Origin: Rhodocyclaceae bacterium
GTDB lineage: Bacteria; Pseudomonadota; Gammaproteobacteria; Burkholderiales; Rhodocyclaceae
Direction: 5' to 3'
Length of the DNA stretch: 36,122 nt
Assembly (NCBI GenBank): GCA_020445745.1
Contig: JAGRGB010000036.1
Location: forward strand, 1-36,122
The position numbers and the translations under genes were made by a program. Positions 29,822-36,122 of this stretch are shown here, in pieces. Within the stretch, counting starts at the first letter, position 1; every line of letters starts with the position of its first letter. The notes under the pieces are model-generated. The model searched no databases. It was not told the origin of the DNA and saw only the letters and a list, made by a program, of their open reading frames with translations.

Positions 29822-29828
29822 AACCGGC

Positions 29829-30758
29829 TCACCGGTCGACCCTGCGGACGCGATAGCCGCGGCGCTCGAGCAGTGACAGCACGCCACGCTCGCCGAACAG
29901 GTGGAGCGCACCGAAGGCCGCGAACAGGCCGCCTTCGCGCAGCAATGGCTCGAGCCGCTCGACGAAGCGCAGGTTGCGCGAGTAGAGGACGCTGCCGAGG
30001 AAATCCGCATTGGGGCGCTCGAGCTCCGGGGCATCGTCGATGACCGACTCGTTGATGCGAAACATCTCGGACAGGTTGCCGGCAAGGTAGGCCTGGATCA
30101 AGGGCTCGACACTGGCGCGCATGAGCTGCGGAAAGCGGCCGGCGTGACGCAGCAGCTGCACCTGGGAATCCTGCGGTACGCCCTCGAACGAAGCGATCTG
30201 CTCGTCGATGCTCTCCAGCGACCGCACCGGCTTGCCCTCGTCCCGGGCGCGGGCCAGTACCGCCTCGTCCATGCTGGCGCCGCCCTCGGCCGGCGGCGGC
30301 TGCGCGATCACCAGCAGGGCCGCCCACGGCTTCATCCGCGCTCGGGCGCGGTTGCTCACGCCGGAACGGGCGAGCAGCGACTCGACCCGCGCGAAATCCT
30401 CGCTGCCGAGGATTTCCGGCAGCTTCGGCTCGCGCATCATCATCGCGCGACGGAAGCGGTGCGCCGACACATCGTCGCCGACCAGTTCGGTGGCCACCTG
30501 GGCGGATGCCTTCATCGCGGCCAGCACCGGCGGCGACAGCCGGCTCAGCCGCGAATCCGGTGCGTGCAGGGTGCCCAACAGGTGGCTGCGCGCGCCGTTG
30601 GGTGCCTGCACCAGCCAGAACACCCCTTGCGCGTAGGGCTCGGCCATCAGCCGGCCCGATGCCAGCAGCGCGGCCACCACGAACAACAGCGGGATCAGGC
30701 GACGAACAGCCATGGTGCACTGATCGCGACGGCCAGCCTTTGGTTCCGGCGCGTTCAT
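29829..30758 (-). CDS. TraB/GumN family protein
   Basis: This is a 309-residue TraB/GumN-domain protein, probably periplasmic or anchored (hydrophobic stretch about 20-40). Family signs are G-T-L-H near the start of the domain (L-L-G-T-L-H-A-P-D), the central S-L-E-S-I-D-E-Q-I region and the C-terminal F-A-A-F-G-A-L-H-L-F-G-E-R-G-V-L-S-L-L motif. The two G-x-x-H motifs are thought to be catalytic or metal-binding in the Tiki-related superfamily. ATG 30758 overlaps the stop of the upstream gene by ATGA; ATG 30713 just before the hydrophobic stretch is the alternative start. It is likely translated together with the DUF2380/3280-like gene. Confidence 0.87.
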   Translation of the reverse strand: MNAPEPKAGRRDQCTMAVRRLIPLLFVVAALLASGRLMAEPYAQGVFWLVQAPNGARSHLLGTLHAPDSRLSRLSPPVLAAMKASAQVATELVGDDVSAHRFRRAMMMREPKLPEILGSEDFARVESLLARSGVSNRARARMKPWAALLVIAQPPPAEGGASMDEAVLARARDEGKPVRSLESIDEQIASFEGVPQDSQVQLLRHAGRFPQLMRASVEPLIQAYLAGNLSEMFRINESVIDDAPELERPNADFLGSVLYSRNLRFVERLEPLLREGGLFAAFGALHLFGERGVLSLLERRGYRVRRVDR

Positions 30759-31285
30759 CGATTGTGCTGGCCGCGGTCGGCCATGTCGCGCACCACGAAG
30801 TCCACCGCGCGCCGCCAGCTACGGTCGGTATTGCCGCGCATGTCGACCGACTTGTTGAGCAGCGTGCGCCCGGTAGTGACGTCCCGCACTTCGATATTGA
30901 GATTCAGAATCAGGTTGCTGACGCGTTGCACCCACGCCAGCATGACCCGCTCCGCACCCAGCTGGCGGGCGAGATCGAGTTCGCATCCCTTGCAATCGAG
31001 CAAGGTGAGATTCGCGCGCCGCGCGGCAAGCAGCGCATCGGCGATCGGAGCATCGTCGAGCACTGCGTAGATACCCGCCTCGCCGAGCCGCTCGCGCAAG
31101 CGCTCGCCAGCCATCGCGAGCCTCGCAGCGGCCTCGGGAAACGGCGTGACGCCGGCCTGCTCGTCGATCAGCTCGAAGTCGAGCAGCAGCAGCCGGCGGG
31201 CTTCACCGGCCCGCAGCGGCTCTGCCGCGGCCCCGGCACCCGCCACCAGCAGCGCGGCAACACACAGCCCGGTGCAGATCCGCAT
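30755..31285 (-). CDS. Exported DUF2380/DUF3280-like protein
   Basis: This is a 176-residue precursor. The signal peptide is residues 1-21 (ending G-A-A-A-E). The mature part starts with a strand pattern R-R-L-L-L-L-D-F-E-L-I-D and has a C-x2-C pair (D-C-K-G-C) and V-M-L-A-W-V-Q-R-V-S-N-L, features reminiscent of DUF2380/DUF3280 proteins, whose function is unknown. ATG 31285 has GGAGG upstream; the frame reaches 31450, but those residues are low-complexity. It overlaps the GumN-family gene by ATGA and is divergent from the FKBP gene. The family name is given with limited certainty. Confidence 0.75.
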   Translation of the reverse strand: MRICTGLCVAALLVAGAGAAAEPLRAGEARRLLLLDFELIDEQAGVTPFPEAAARLAMAGERLRERLGEAGIYAVLDDAPIADALLAARRANLTLLDCKGCELDLARQLGAERVMLAWVQRVSNLILNLNIEVRDVTTGRTLLNKSVDMRGNTDRSWRRAVDFVVRDMADRGQHNR

Positions 31286-31452
31286 GGCGTCGCCTCCATC
31301 GCCTCCTCGCCTGCGTCCGGAAATGCAAGTTTCGAACCCGGGCGGGAATCCGGGCGCCGGCGCAGGTGGCGCCGCAGGCATCGAAGTTCGCGATCGACTA
31401 TGCTTGTCGTCCCGCACCGCAGTCGGTGCGTCCGAGCAACCGACAGGCAATC

Positions 31453-32124
31453 ATGATGACCAGACCGCTTCTTCTCGCAATCGGCCTCGCACTGGCGATT
31501 CCCGGCGCCGTCGCCGCCGACATGTCCGACGAACAGAAAACCCTCTATGCGCTGGGCCAGCTGGTCGCCAGGCAGACCGCCGTGTTCCAGCTCAGTGCCG
31601 ACGAACTGGCGACGGTCCAGCAGGGATGGCGGGATGCGGCCAGCGGTGCCGACAGCGCGGTGGACATGGCCGTCTATGGACCGAAGGTCAATGCCCTGGC
31701 CGCGGTCCGGCGCGAACTGGCCGCCAGGAAGGCCGCCGAGCAGGGCAAGGCGGTGGTGGCTGCCGCGGCGGCAGAGAAGGGTGCCATAAAGGCCGACAGT
31801 GGCTTCGTCTACCTGCCGCTGGTCGAAGGTGGCGGCGCCCAGCCGTCGGGCAGCGACGTGGTCCGGGTCCATTACCGCGGCACGTTGCCGGACGGCACCG
31901 AGTTCGACAGCTCCTACAAGCGTGGCGAGGCGACCACGTTCCCGCTCAATGGCGTGATCAAGTGCTGGACCGAAGGTGTCGCGATGATGAAGGTCGGCGG
32001 CAAGGCGCGGCTGACCTGCCCGGCCGACACCGCCTACGGCGAGCGCGGCGCCGGCAAGGTGATCCCGCCCGGCGCGACCCTGATCTTCGAGGTCGAGTTG
32101 GCCGAGGTGGTCGGCAAGCAATGA
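31453..32124 (+). CDS. FKBP-type peptidyl-prolyl isomerase (FkpA-like)
   Basis: This is a 223-residue periplasmic precursor with a signal peptide (residues 1-22, A-V-A-A-D), a helical N-terminal chaperone/dimerisation region (25-110; M-S-D-E-Q-K-T-L-Y-A-L-G) and an FKBP domain (118-221). Active-site residues are Y141, F151/D152 (E-F-D-S-S), W172 (K-C-W-T-E-G) and Y195 (A-Y-G-E-R-G), with I-P-P-G-A-T-L-I-F near the end. Periplasmic folding assistance is inferred from the family (FkpA, Mip). Two tandem ATG codons (31453 and 31456) are possible starts. It is divergent from the DUF2380/3280-like gene and convergent with fpr. Confidence 0.93.
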   Translation: MMTRPLLLAIGLALAIPGAVAADMSDEQKTLYALGQLVARQTAVFQLSADELATVQQGWRDAASGADSAVDMAVYGPKVNALAAVRRELAARKAAEQGKAVVAAAAAEKGAIKADSGFVYLPLVEGGGAQPSGSDVVRVHYRGTLPDGTEFDSSYKRGEATTFPLNGVIKCWTEGVAMMKVGGKARLTCPADTAYGERGAGKVIPPGATLIFEVELAEVVGKQ

Positions 32125-32140
32125 GGCCCGCGGCGGCCCG

Positions 32141-32893
32141 TCACGCGGGTCGCGACCAGTACTCCTCGATCAGGATCTGCCCCGGAGAACGCCGGCGGTG
32201 GCGGCCGAGGCCGTATGCCGCCAGCGCCGCCATCGTGTCTTCGACCATCGCCGGGTTGCCGCACAGCATCACCCGGCTGCGGGCGGGATCGAACGACAGG
32301 CCTGCGGCGCGCTGCAGGCGGGAATCGGCGATTGCCGCCGGGATCCGACCCGACAAGGTGCCGGCCCGGGATTCACGCGACAGCAACGGCAGGTAGCGGC
32401 AACCCTTCCCGGCAGGGGCCGTGACGGCCTGCAGCCGCTCGGCGTAGGCGAGTTCGGCCGCGTGGCGGACGCCATGCACCAGCCGCAGGTGGTCGTAATG
32501 CCGCCACAGCGTGCCGTCGCCGACGATCGATACGAAGGGGCCGATGCCGGTGCCGCTGGCGATCAGCCACAGCTCGCTGCCCGCCGGCATTTCGGACAGC
32601 ACCAGGAATCCGTAGGCCGCCGTCCCGACCAAGACCCGATCACCGGGCGCCAGCGCCGCGAGGCGGGGAGACAGGGGCCCTGTCGGCACCACGTCGAAAT
32701 AGATCTCGAGCAGCGGATCGGCGGGTGCGTTCACCAGCGAGTACGGTCGTCCGACGATCTCGCCGTCCACTTCGAGTCCTAGCCGCACGAACTGACCCGG
32801 CTGAAAATTGCCGAACGACGCGTCGATCCGTAGCGAGATGTGGCGCTCGGTCCAAGCCTTGCGTTCGACCACCGTTCCCTGCGTCCAGCCCAT
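32141..32893 (-). CDS. fpr: Ferredoxin-NADP(+) reductase
   Basis: This is a 250-residue flavoprotein of the bacterial FPR type, which moves electrons between NADPH and ferredoxin or flavodoxin. The FAD motif R-P-Y-S lies at 49-52 and the NADP motif G-T-G-I-G-P-F at 114-120. A late M-L-C-G-N-P-A-M-V-E motif and a C-terminus with E-E-Y-W-S-R-P-A fit the family. ATG 32893 precedes the conserved start of the flavin domain; a GGAG stretch lies about 15 bases upstream, rather far. It is convergent with the FKBP gene (16 bases between stops) and divergent from the 108-aa gene. Oxidative-stress regulation (SoxR-type) is common for fpr, but no box is visible. Confidence 0.92.
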   Translation of the reverse strand: MGWTQGTVVERKAWTERHISLRIDASFGNFQPGQFVRLGLEVDGEIVGRPYSLVNAPADPLLEIYFDVVPTGPLSPRLAALAPGDRVLVGTAAYGFLVLSEMPAGSELWLIASGTGIGPFVSIVGDGTLWRHYDHLRLVHGVRHAAELAYAERLQAVTAPAGKGCRYLPLLSRESRAGTLSGRIPAAIADSRLQRAAGLSFDPARSRVMLCGNPAMVEDTMAALAAYGLGRHRRRSPGQILIEEYWSRPA

Positions 32894-33085
32894 TCGATTG
32901 CTCGCTCCGTGTCGTCGGCACTGGGGTTTCGAGGCCGGCAGACGACGGATGTTCCCCTTCGTGCAGGATCCCTGGCGCGCCTCTTGCTGCTGAATGGAAC
33001 CCGAAGCAGCGGGCCTTCCTCGCGACCGCACGAGTACATCCGTTGCCCGGACGATGTCGGCAGAATGCACACCGGAGATCAGCCC

Positions 33086-33412
33086 ATGAGCGCAGACGCC
33101 CTTCCCGAAGACTCCGTATTGAGGCGCCATGCGGAAACCGAGCGCAACCGCCAGCTCGGTCTGCCGCCGACCGACTCGGTGTTGAAGCGCCACTACGCGC
33201 AGTTGAGGCAGATGGCGGCCGCCGCAGGATCAGCGTCGCCGGCGAAGCCGGCGCTGCAGCCGGCGGCGAAGGCGGCGGCCACGCCGCGCGCCGCCGCGAC
33301 ACCGGCCGCCGCTGCGTCGGCGGCACCGCCCCGCGCCGAACCGGCAGCGACCCGGCCGGCACCGTCCGGTGGTGGTCTGCTCGGCTGGCTCAAGCGCCTG
33401 CTCGGCGCCTGA
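33086..33412 (+). CDS. 108-aa protein with tandem DSVLxRH motif, Ala/Pro linker and C-terminal amphipathic helix
   Basis: I do not recognise a family. The N-terminal 45 residues contain the motif D-S-V-L-R-R-H and, 24 residues later, D-S-V-L-K-R-H. A linker of about 50 residues made almost only of Ala, Pro and Lys follows, and then G-G-G-L-L-G-W-L-K-R-L-L-G-A, an amphipathic helix that could bind a membrane or a partner. The layout (two short binding motifs, flexible linker, helix anchor) is that of a tether or adaptor. ATG 33086 has GGAG at 33074-33077, 8 bases ahead; ATG 33065 is less likely. It is divergent from fpr. Confidence 0.65.
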   Translation: MSADALPEDSVLRRHAETERNRQLGLPPTDSVLKRHYAQLRQMAAAAGSASPAKPALQPAAKAAATPRAAATPAAAASAAPPRAEPAATRPAPSGGGLLGWLKRLLGA

Positions 33413-33618
33413 CACGGATCGCTGCACACACTGTCCTGCAGGCGTGGCAAGTCGTTGCCGATTCGTCACAATGGCCCGGCGGCAGGCGTCGCACGCCGGT
33501 GCGCCGGCATGCGCCGCTCACGACGGCCGACCGGTGTCCCCTCGCGGCACCCGCCGACAGGGCCGTCGGGGCTGCGCGGATGGCAGGCCGGCGTGCGCGG
33601 CCGATGGGTCGGCCTGTG
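33413..33618. other. Spacer before the exported Rossmann protein
   Basis: These 206 bases hold an Arg-rich open frame contiguous with the next gene (ATG codons at 33580 and 33604 are alternative starts). No promoter or terminator is supported. Confidence 0.35.
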
Positions 33619-34338
33619 ATGCGATCGCGGTCGCGGCGCCGTCTGATCCTGGCGGCGCTGGTGCTGTCGAGCGCCCACGTGCTGACCCCGAGGGGGGCCG
33701 CCGCAGACAGTGGACTGCGCATCGGCATCATCGGCACCGGGCGCATCGGTGGCACGCTGGCGGAGCTGTGGGCGGCCGCCGGGCACCACCTGGTAATCTC
33801 GTCGCGCCATCCGGAGCGGCTCGAGGGCCTCGCCCGGCGCCTCGGCAAGCGGGTACGCACCGGCACACCGGCCGACGCGGCGGCCTTCGGCGAGGTGGTC
33901 CTGATCTCGGTTCCCTACGGCGCCCTGCCGCGGATCGGTGCCGATCTGTCGCCGCAGCTCGCCGGCAAGGTCGTGCTAGACACCGGCAACCCGTTTCCCG
34001 GCCGTGACGGCGAGATGGCACACCTCGCCCGGGCCAAGGGAACCGGGGCGGCATCGGGCGAGTACCTGCCAGGCGTCCGTCTGGTGCGGGCGTTCACTTC
34101 GATTCCCCATCGAGCTCTGCGCAGCGAAGCGCATCGTGCCGGCGAGCGCGTCGCCGTGGCGCTCGCCGCGGACGACGCCGAAGCGCTCGCCGTGGCTCGC
34201 CGGCTGGTCGACGACGCGGGCTTCGACGCGGTCGTCGTCGGGCCACTTGCCGCAGCCCGCAAGTTCGACGTCGGCAGCGTGGTGTTCGGGCGCGCGCTGA
34301 CTGCGGCCGAATTGCGCCATGCCCTCGCGTTGGATTGA
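33619..34338 (+). CDS. Exported NADP-binding Rossmann oxidoreductase (F420-reductase-like)
   Basis: This is a 239-residue protein whose main domain is a NADPH-dependent F420-reductase / pyrroline-reductase-like Rossmann fold: I-G-I-I-G-T-G-R-I-G-G-T-L (35-47) and S-S-R-H-P (61-65), where the Arg suits the 2'-phosphate of NADP. Unusually, it begins with R-S-R-R-R-L-I-L-A-A-L-V-L-S-S-A and an A-A-A cleavage site, a likely signal peptide of twin-arginine type, which would allow export with the cofactor bound. The start is ATG 33619 (others at 33604 and 33580 would only lengthen the N-region). It converges closely with the DUF3179 gene, with 8 bases between stop codons. Substrate unknown. Confidence 0.83.
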   Translation: MRSRSRRRLILAALVLSSAHVLTPRGAAADSGLRIGIIGTGRIGGTLAELWAAAGHHLVISSRHPERLEGLARRLGKRVRTGTPADAAAFGEVVLISVPYGALPRIGADLSPQLAGKVVLDTGNPFPGRDGEMAHLARAKGTGAASGEYLPGVRLVRAFTSIPHRALRSEAHRAGERVAVALAADDAEALAVARRLVDDAGFDAVVVGPLAAARKFDVGSVVFGRALTAAELRHALALD

Positions 34339-34346
34339 AGGCGGGG

Positions 34347-35354
34347 TCAACGCGGCGCCCTGGCCGGCGCGCCGGCATCCGCAGCGAACACCGTCGTATC
34401 GGGGTGGAAGGCGATCCACGCGAACCAATAGGCAGTGATGCCGGGCAGCGGCCTGCCTGCGGCGTCGAACGCCCGGGCGCTGCGATGCTCCCGGTCGAAC
34501 ACTACCGTGACCGGACGGCCGCCGACCACCTCGTCGATGCGCCCGCCGTCGACCCGCTCGAGCTGCGGGAACGGGTAGGCCCGGGCCTCGCCGCCGAGGC
34601 GCAGCCCGATCACCCAGGTCTTGGCCGGATAGCGGCGATCCGACCCGGCGACCGGGAACATCGTGCCCGGCTGCAACCGGTAGCGCCGATACGGATCCCG
34701 CGAATAGTCACGCGAGTAGCCGGTTTCGCGGCTGAGAACGCGGCCGCCGGGGTGGCGGCTCCGCCAGTCGGCCCATCTCGTGTGCTCGAGGGCCAGCATC
34801 GGCAGTTCGGTGCCGCGCAGCGGGCCGCTGATCGCGCGGCTTGCAATCTGGGACCACAGCGAGCCGGTCTGACGATCGTAGAGCAGTACGTCGCTGTTGT
34901 AGAGGAGGCCCGAGACGCCGAATCGCAAGCGGCGCCCTGCCAGTTCCGAGCGATAGGCGATGCCGCTGCCGCACAGCGGGCAATAGGTGATCGCCACCGC
35001 GTGTCCGCCGATCTCGTCATTGACGATCTCGTGCCAGTTCATGATGGCGACCGGATAGGCACGGGCGTCACCGTCGATCTCCAGGCCGAGCACCCGGTCG
35101 TCGTCGGCGAGATGGGTCGCGGCGCCGTAGTCGATGAAGATCGGCCGGTCGATTGCCGGGATGCCGTCGCGAGGCGGACCGCCAGCCAGGATCCGGGCCG
35201 GAGGAACTTCGGAGTCCGACAGGTCGAATCCGTTGCGTCTTTGCGCCAGCGCATCGCATGCGAGGACCGCCAGCACGACCGCGACCACCAGCATCGCGAT
35301 GGTCCTGGTCAGTGTCCCCGTGGGCGGCTCGGCTGGCCATGCCGACGATCCCAT
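34347..35354 (-). CDS. DUF3179 domain-containing protein
   Basis: This is a 335-residue protein of the DUF3179 family. An N-terminal hydrophobic segment (residues 18-36) is a signal or anchor. Family motifs are M-N-W-H-E-I-V-N-D (105-113) and T-Y-C-P-L-C-G-S-G-I-A-Y (123-134) with C125 and C128, then L-L-Y-N-S-D-V-L-L-Y-D-R-Q-T-G-S-L-W. The family function is not known; the C-P-L-C pair suggests metal or redox chemistry. ATG 35354 is supported by GGAGGG upstream. It is divergent from yjcH. Confidence 0.9.
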   Translation of the reverse strand: MGSSAWPAEPPTGTLTRTIAMLVVAVVLAVLACDALAQRRNGFDLSDSEVPPARILAGGPPRDGIPAIDRPIFIDYGAATHLADDDRVLGLEIDGDARAYPVAIMNWHEIVNDEIGGHAVAITYCPLCGSGIAYRSELAGRRLRFGVSGLLYNSDVLLYDRQTGSLWSQIASRAISGPLRGTELPMLALEHTRWADWRSRHPGGRVLSRETGYSRDYSRDPYRRYRLQPGTMFPVAGSDRRYPAKTWVIGLRLGGEARAYPFPQLERVDGGRIDEVVGGRPVTVVFDREHRSARAFDAAGRPLPGITAYWFAWIAFHPDTTVFAADAGAPARAPR

Positions 35355-35557
35355 GGCGCCCTCCGTCAGTGGCTCGTTCTCCCCGACCCGATTGATTGAC
35401 CGCGGCGGAGACGAAAGCCTTACAAGCGCAGCGCCGCTGCCCCCCGGTCCCGCGTCGCGACCGGACTGCGGCTTGCGGCACACACGCCATGCGTCAAGAA
35501 AGTAAGCCGGCAGTAAGCGAATCGCACTATCATCGTGCCTCCACAGCGCAGCAATCG

Positions 35558-35571
35558 TTGTGCGATAACAA
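35558..35571. promoter_or_regulatory. TTGT-N6-ACAA inverted repeat ahead of yjcH
   Basis: TTGTGCGATAACAA at 35558-35571 has 4-base inverted arms and directly precedes the GGGAG ribosome binding site of yjcH. It could be an operator, but the arms are short and no known consensus fits. Confidence 0.25.
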
Positions 35572-35585
35572 GAGGGAGAGCTCGA

Positions 35586-35891
35586 ATGAACGAAGAAGCG
35601 GTTCGGCGGATGAAAGAGAATCCGCAGTATCAGCATCTGGTCGCGACCCGCAGTCGCTTCGGCTGGGTGCTGACGGCGATCATGATGGTCGTGTACTACG
35701 GCTACGTCATGATCATTGCGTTCGACAAGGAGTTGCTGGCGATCAAGCTCGGCGACGGCGTCATGACCGTCGGCATCCCGGTGGGCATCGGCATCATCAT
35801 CTTCACGGTGATCATCACCGGCGTATATGTGCACCGCGCCAACGGCGAATTCGACGAGATGACGGAACAGCTGGTCAAGGAGGTCAAATGA
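35586..35891 (+). CDS. yjcH: DUF485 membrane protein YjcH
   Basis: This is a 101-residue inner-membrane protein of the DUF485 family with two transmembrane helices (about 26-46 and 60-82), an N-terminal N-P-x-Y-x-x-L-V-A-x-R-S-R-F-G-W motif, and a charged C-terminus. The family almost always precedes actP, as here, where the genes overlap by ATGA (35888-35891). ATG 35586 follows GGGAG. It is thought to assist the acetate permease; its exact role is unknown. Confidence 0.95.
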   Translation: MNEEAVRRMKENPQYQHLVATRSRFGWVLTAIMMVVYYGYVMIIAFDKELLAIKLGDGVMTVGIPVGIGIIIFTVIITGVYVHRANGEFDEMTEQLVKEVK

Positions 35892-36122
35892 TGACGCGCC
35901 ATCACAAGCTGCTGTGCGCCCTCGCGCTGGCCTCCTTCTCCGGGCTCGCCGTCGCCGCCGGCGCCCTTGAGGGGCCGGCCGAGAAGCAGCCCCTCAACAT
36001 CACCGCGATCGCGATGTTCATCGCCTTCGTGATCTTCACGATGGGCATCACCAAGTGGGCCGCCAAGAAGACCACCTCGGCGTCCGACTTCTACACCGCC
36101 GGCGGCGGCATCACCGGCTTCC
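35888..36122 (+). CDS. actP: Cation/acetate symporter ActP (5' part, cut by window edge)
   Basis: The first 78 codons of a solute:sodium symporter of the ActP type are present. A signal-like hydrophobic N-terminus (ending A-V-A-A-G) is followed by [18 protein letters not shown] (first helix) and [18 protein letters not shown], the conserved start of the SSS core. ActP imports acetate and other short carboxylates. The start is ATG 35888 (overlapping yjcH) or ATG 35891. The gene runs off the window and appears intact as far as seen. Confidence 0.92.
   Translation, partial: MMTRHHKLLCALALASFSGLAVAAGALEGPAEKQPLNITAIAMFIAFVIFTMGITKWAAKKTTSASDFYTAGGGITGF

Noticed and set aside
35524-35538. GCAC-N7-GTGC inverted repeat upstream of yjcH
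   Set aside because: Four-base arms are expected by chance in a region of this length; no consensus fits.

Overview
This is a GC-rich, gene-dense stretch of a Gram-negative proteobacterial chromosome. An outer-membrane phospholipase, a Lol-type lipoprotein signal, two PDZ-type periplasmic protease domains, SrkA, RF3, FkpA-like FKBP, OvoA and a YjcH/ActP pair together fit a gammaproteobacterium best. A betaproteobacterium cannot be excluded, and the genus cannot be named from the sequence. No rRNA, tRNA, CRISPR array, insertion sequence or phage gene was seen. The window looks like ordinary chromosome, with several small or unknown genes set among conserved ones.

Layout. Region 1-4.3 kb holds a secreted eight-cysteine protein, an NnrS-type membrane protein, phospholipase A1 and a 162-aa unknown. 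Region 4.3-9.2 kb holds a Do-type protease (minus), an FAH-family hydrolase and an orphan encapsulated-ferritin-like protein (plus), RF3 (minus), and a small lipoprotein whose ribosome binding site lies inside a perfect hairpin. Region 9.3-15.1 kb is a two-gene signalling unit: a very large hybrid histidine kinase (Cache, three PAS, kinase, two receivers, HPt) and a receiver/HD-GYP c-di-GMP phosphodiesterase overlapping it by ATGA. The kinase gene carries an in-frame TAA in its sensor domain. Region 15.2-19.8 kb (all minus) has SrkA kinase, a 53-aa membrane protein, the ovothiol synthase OvoA, a GNAT acetyltransferase and a secreted unknown.

Region 19.9-25.2 kb (minus) is a tightly packed cluster: an XRE-type regulator, a Tat-signal amidohydrolase, a 47-aa Gly/Asp-rich peptide overlapping both neighbours, a SelD-N-domain-like FAD oxidoreductase, and an MFS-acyltransferase fusion. 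The coupled part (amidohydrolase to MFS-acyltransferase) is the best candidate here for an undescribed system. Region 25.3-29.8 kb (mostly plus) holds a 44-aa exported peptide closed by a strong terminator, a sirtuin with the class III Y-x-x-R motif, a membrane unknown (minus), a DUF1631-like protein with a probable CTG start, and a UbiE-like methyltransferase. Region 29.8-36.1 kb holds a coupled GumN/TraB plus DUF2380/3280-like pair, an FKBP isomerase, ferredoxin-NADP reductase, a 108-aa tandem-motif protein, an exported Rossmann oxidoreductase, a DUF3179 protein, and yjcH-actP (acetate uptake), with actP cut by the window edge.

Themes are stress and redox defence (NnrS, EncFtn-like protein, SrkA, OvoA, Do protease, FPR), envelope lipid handling (PldA, MFS-acyltransferase) and c-di-GMP signalling. 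All functional calls are by reading motifs; no database search was run.
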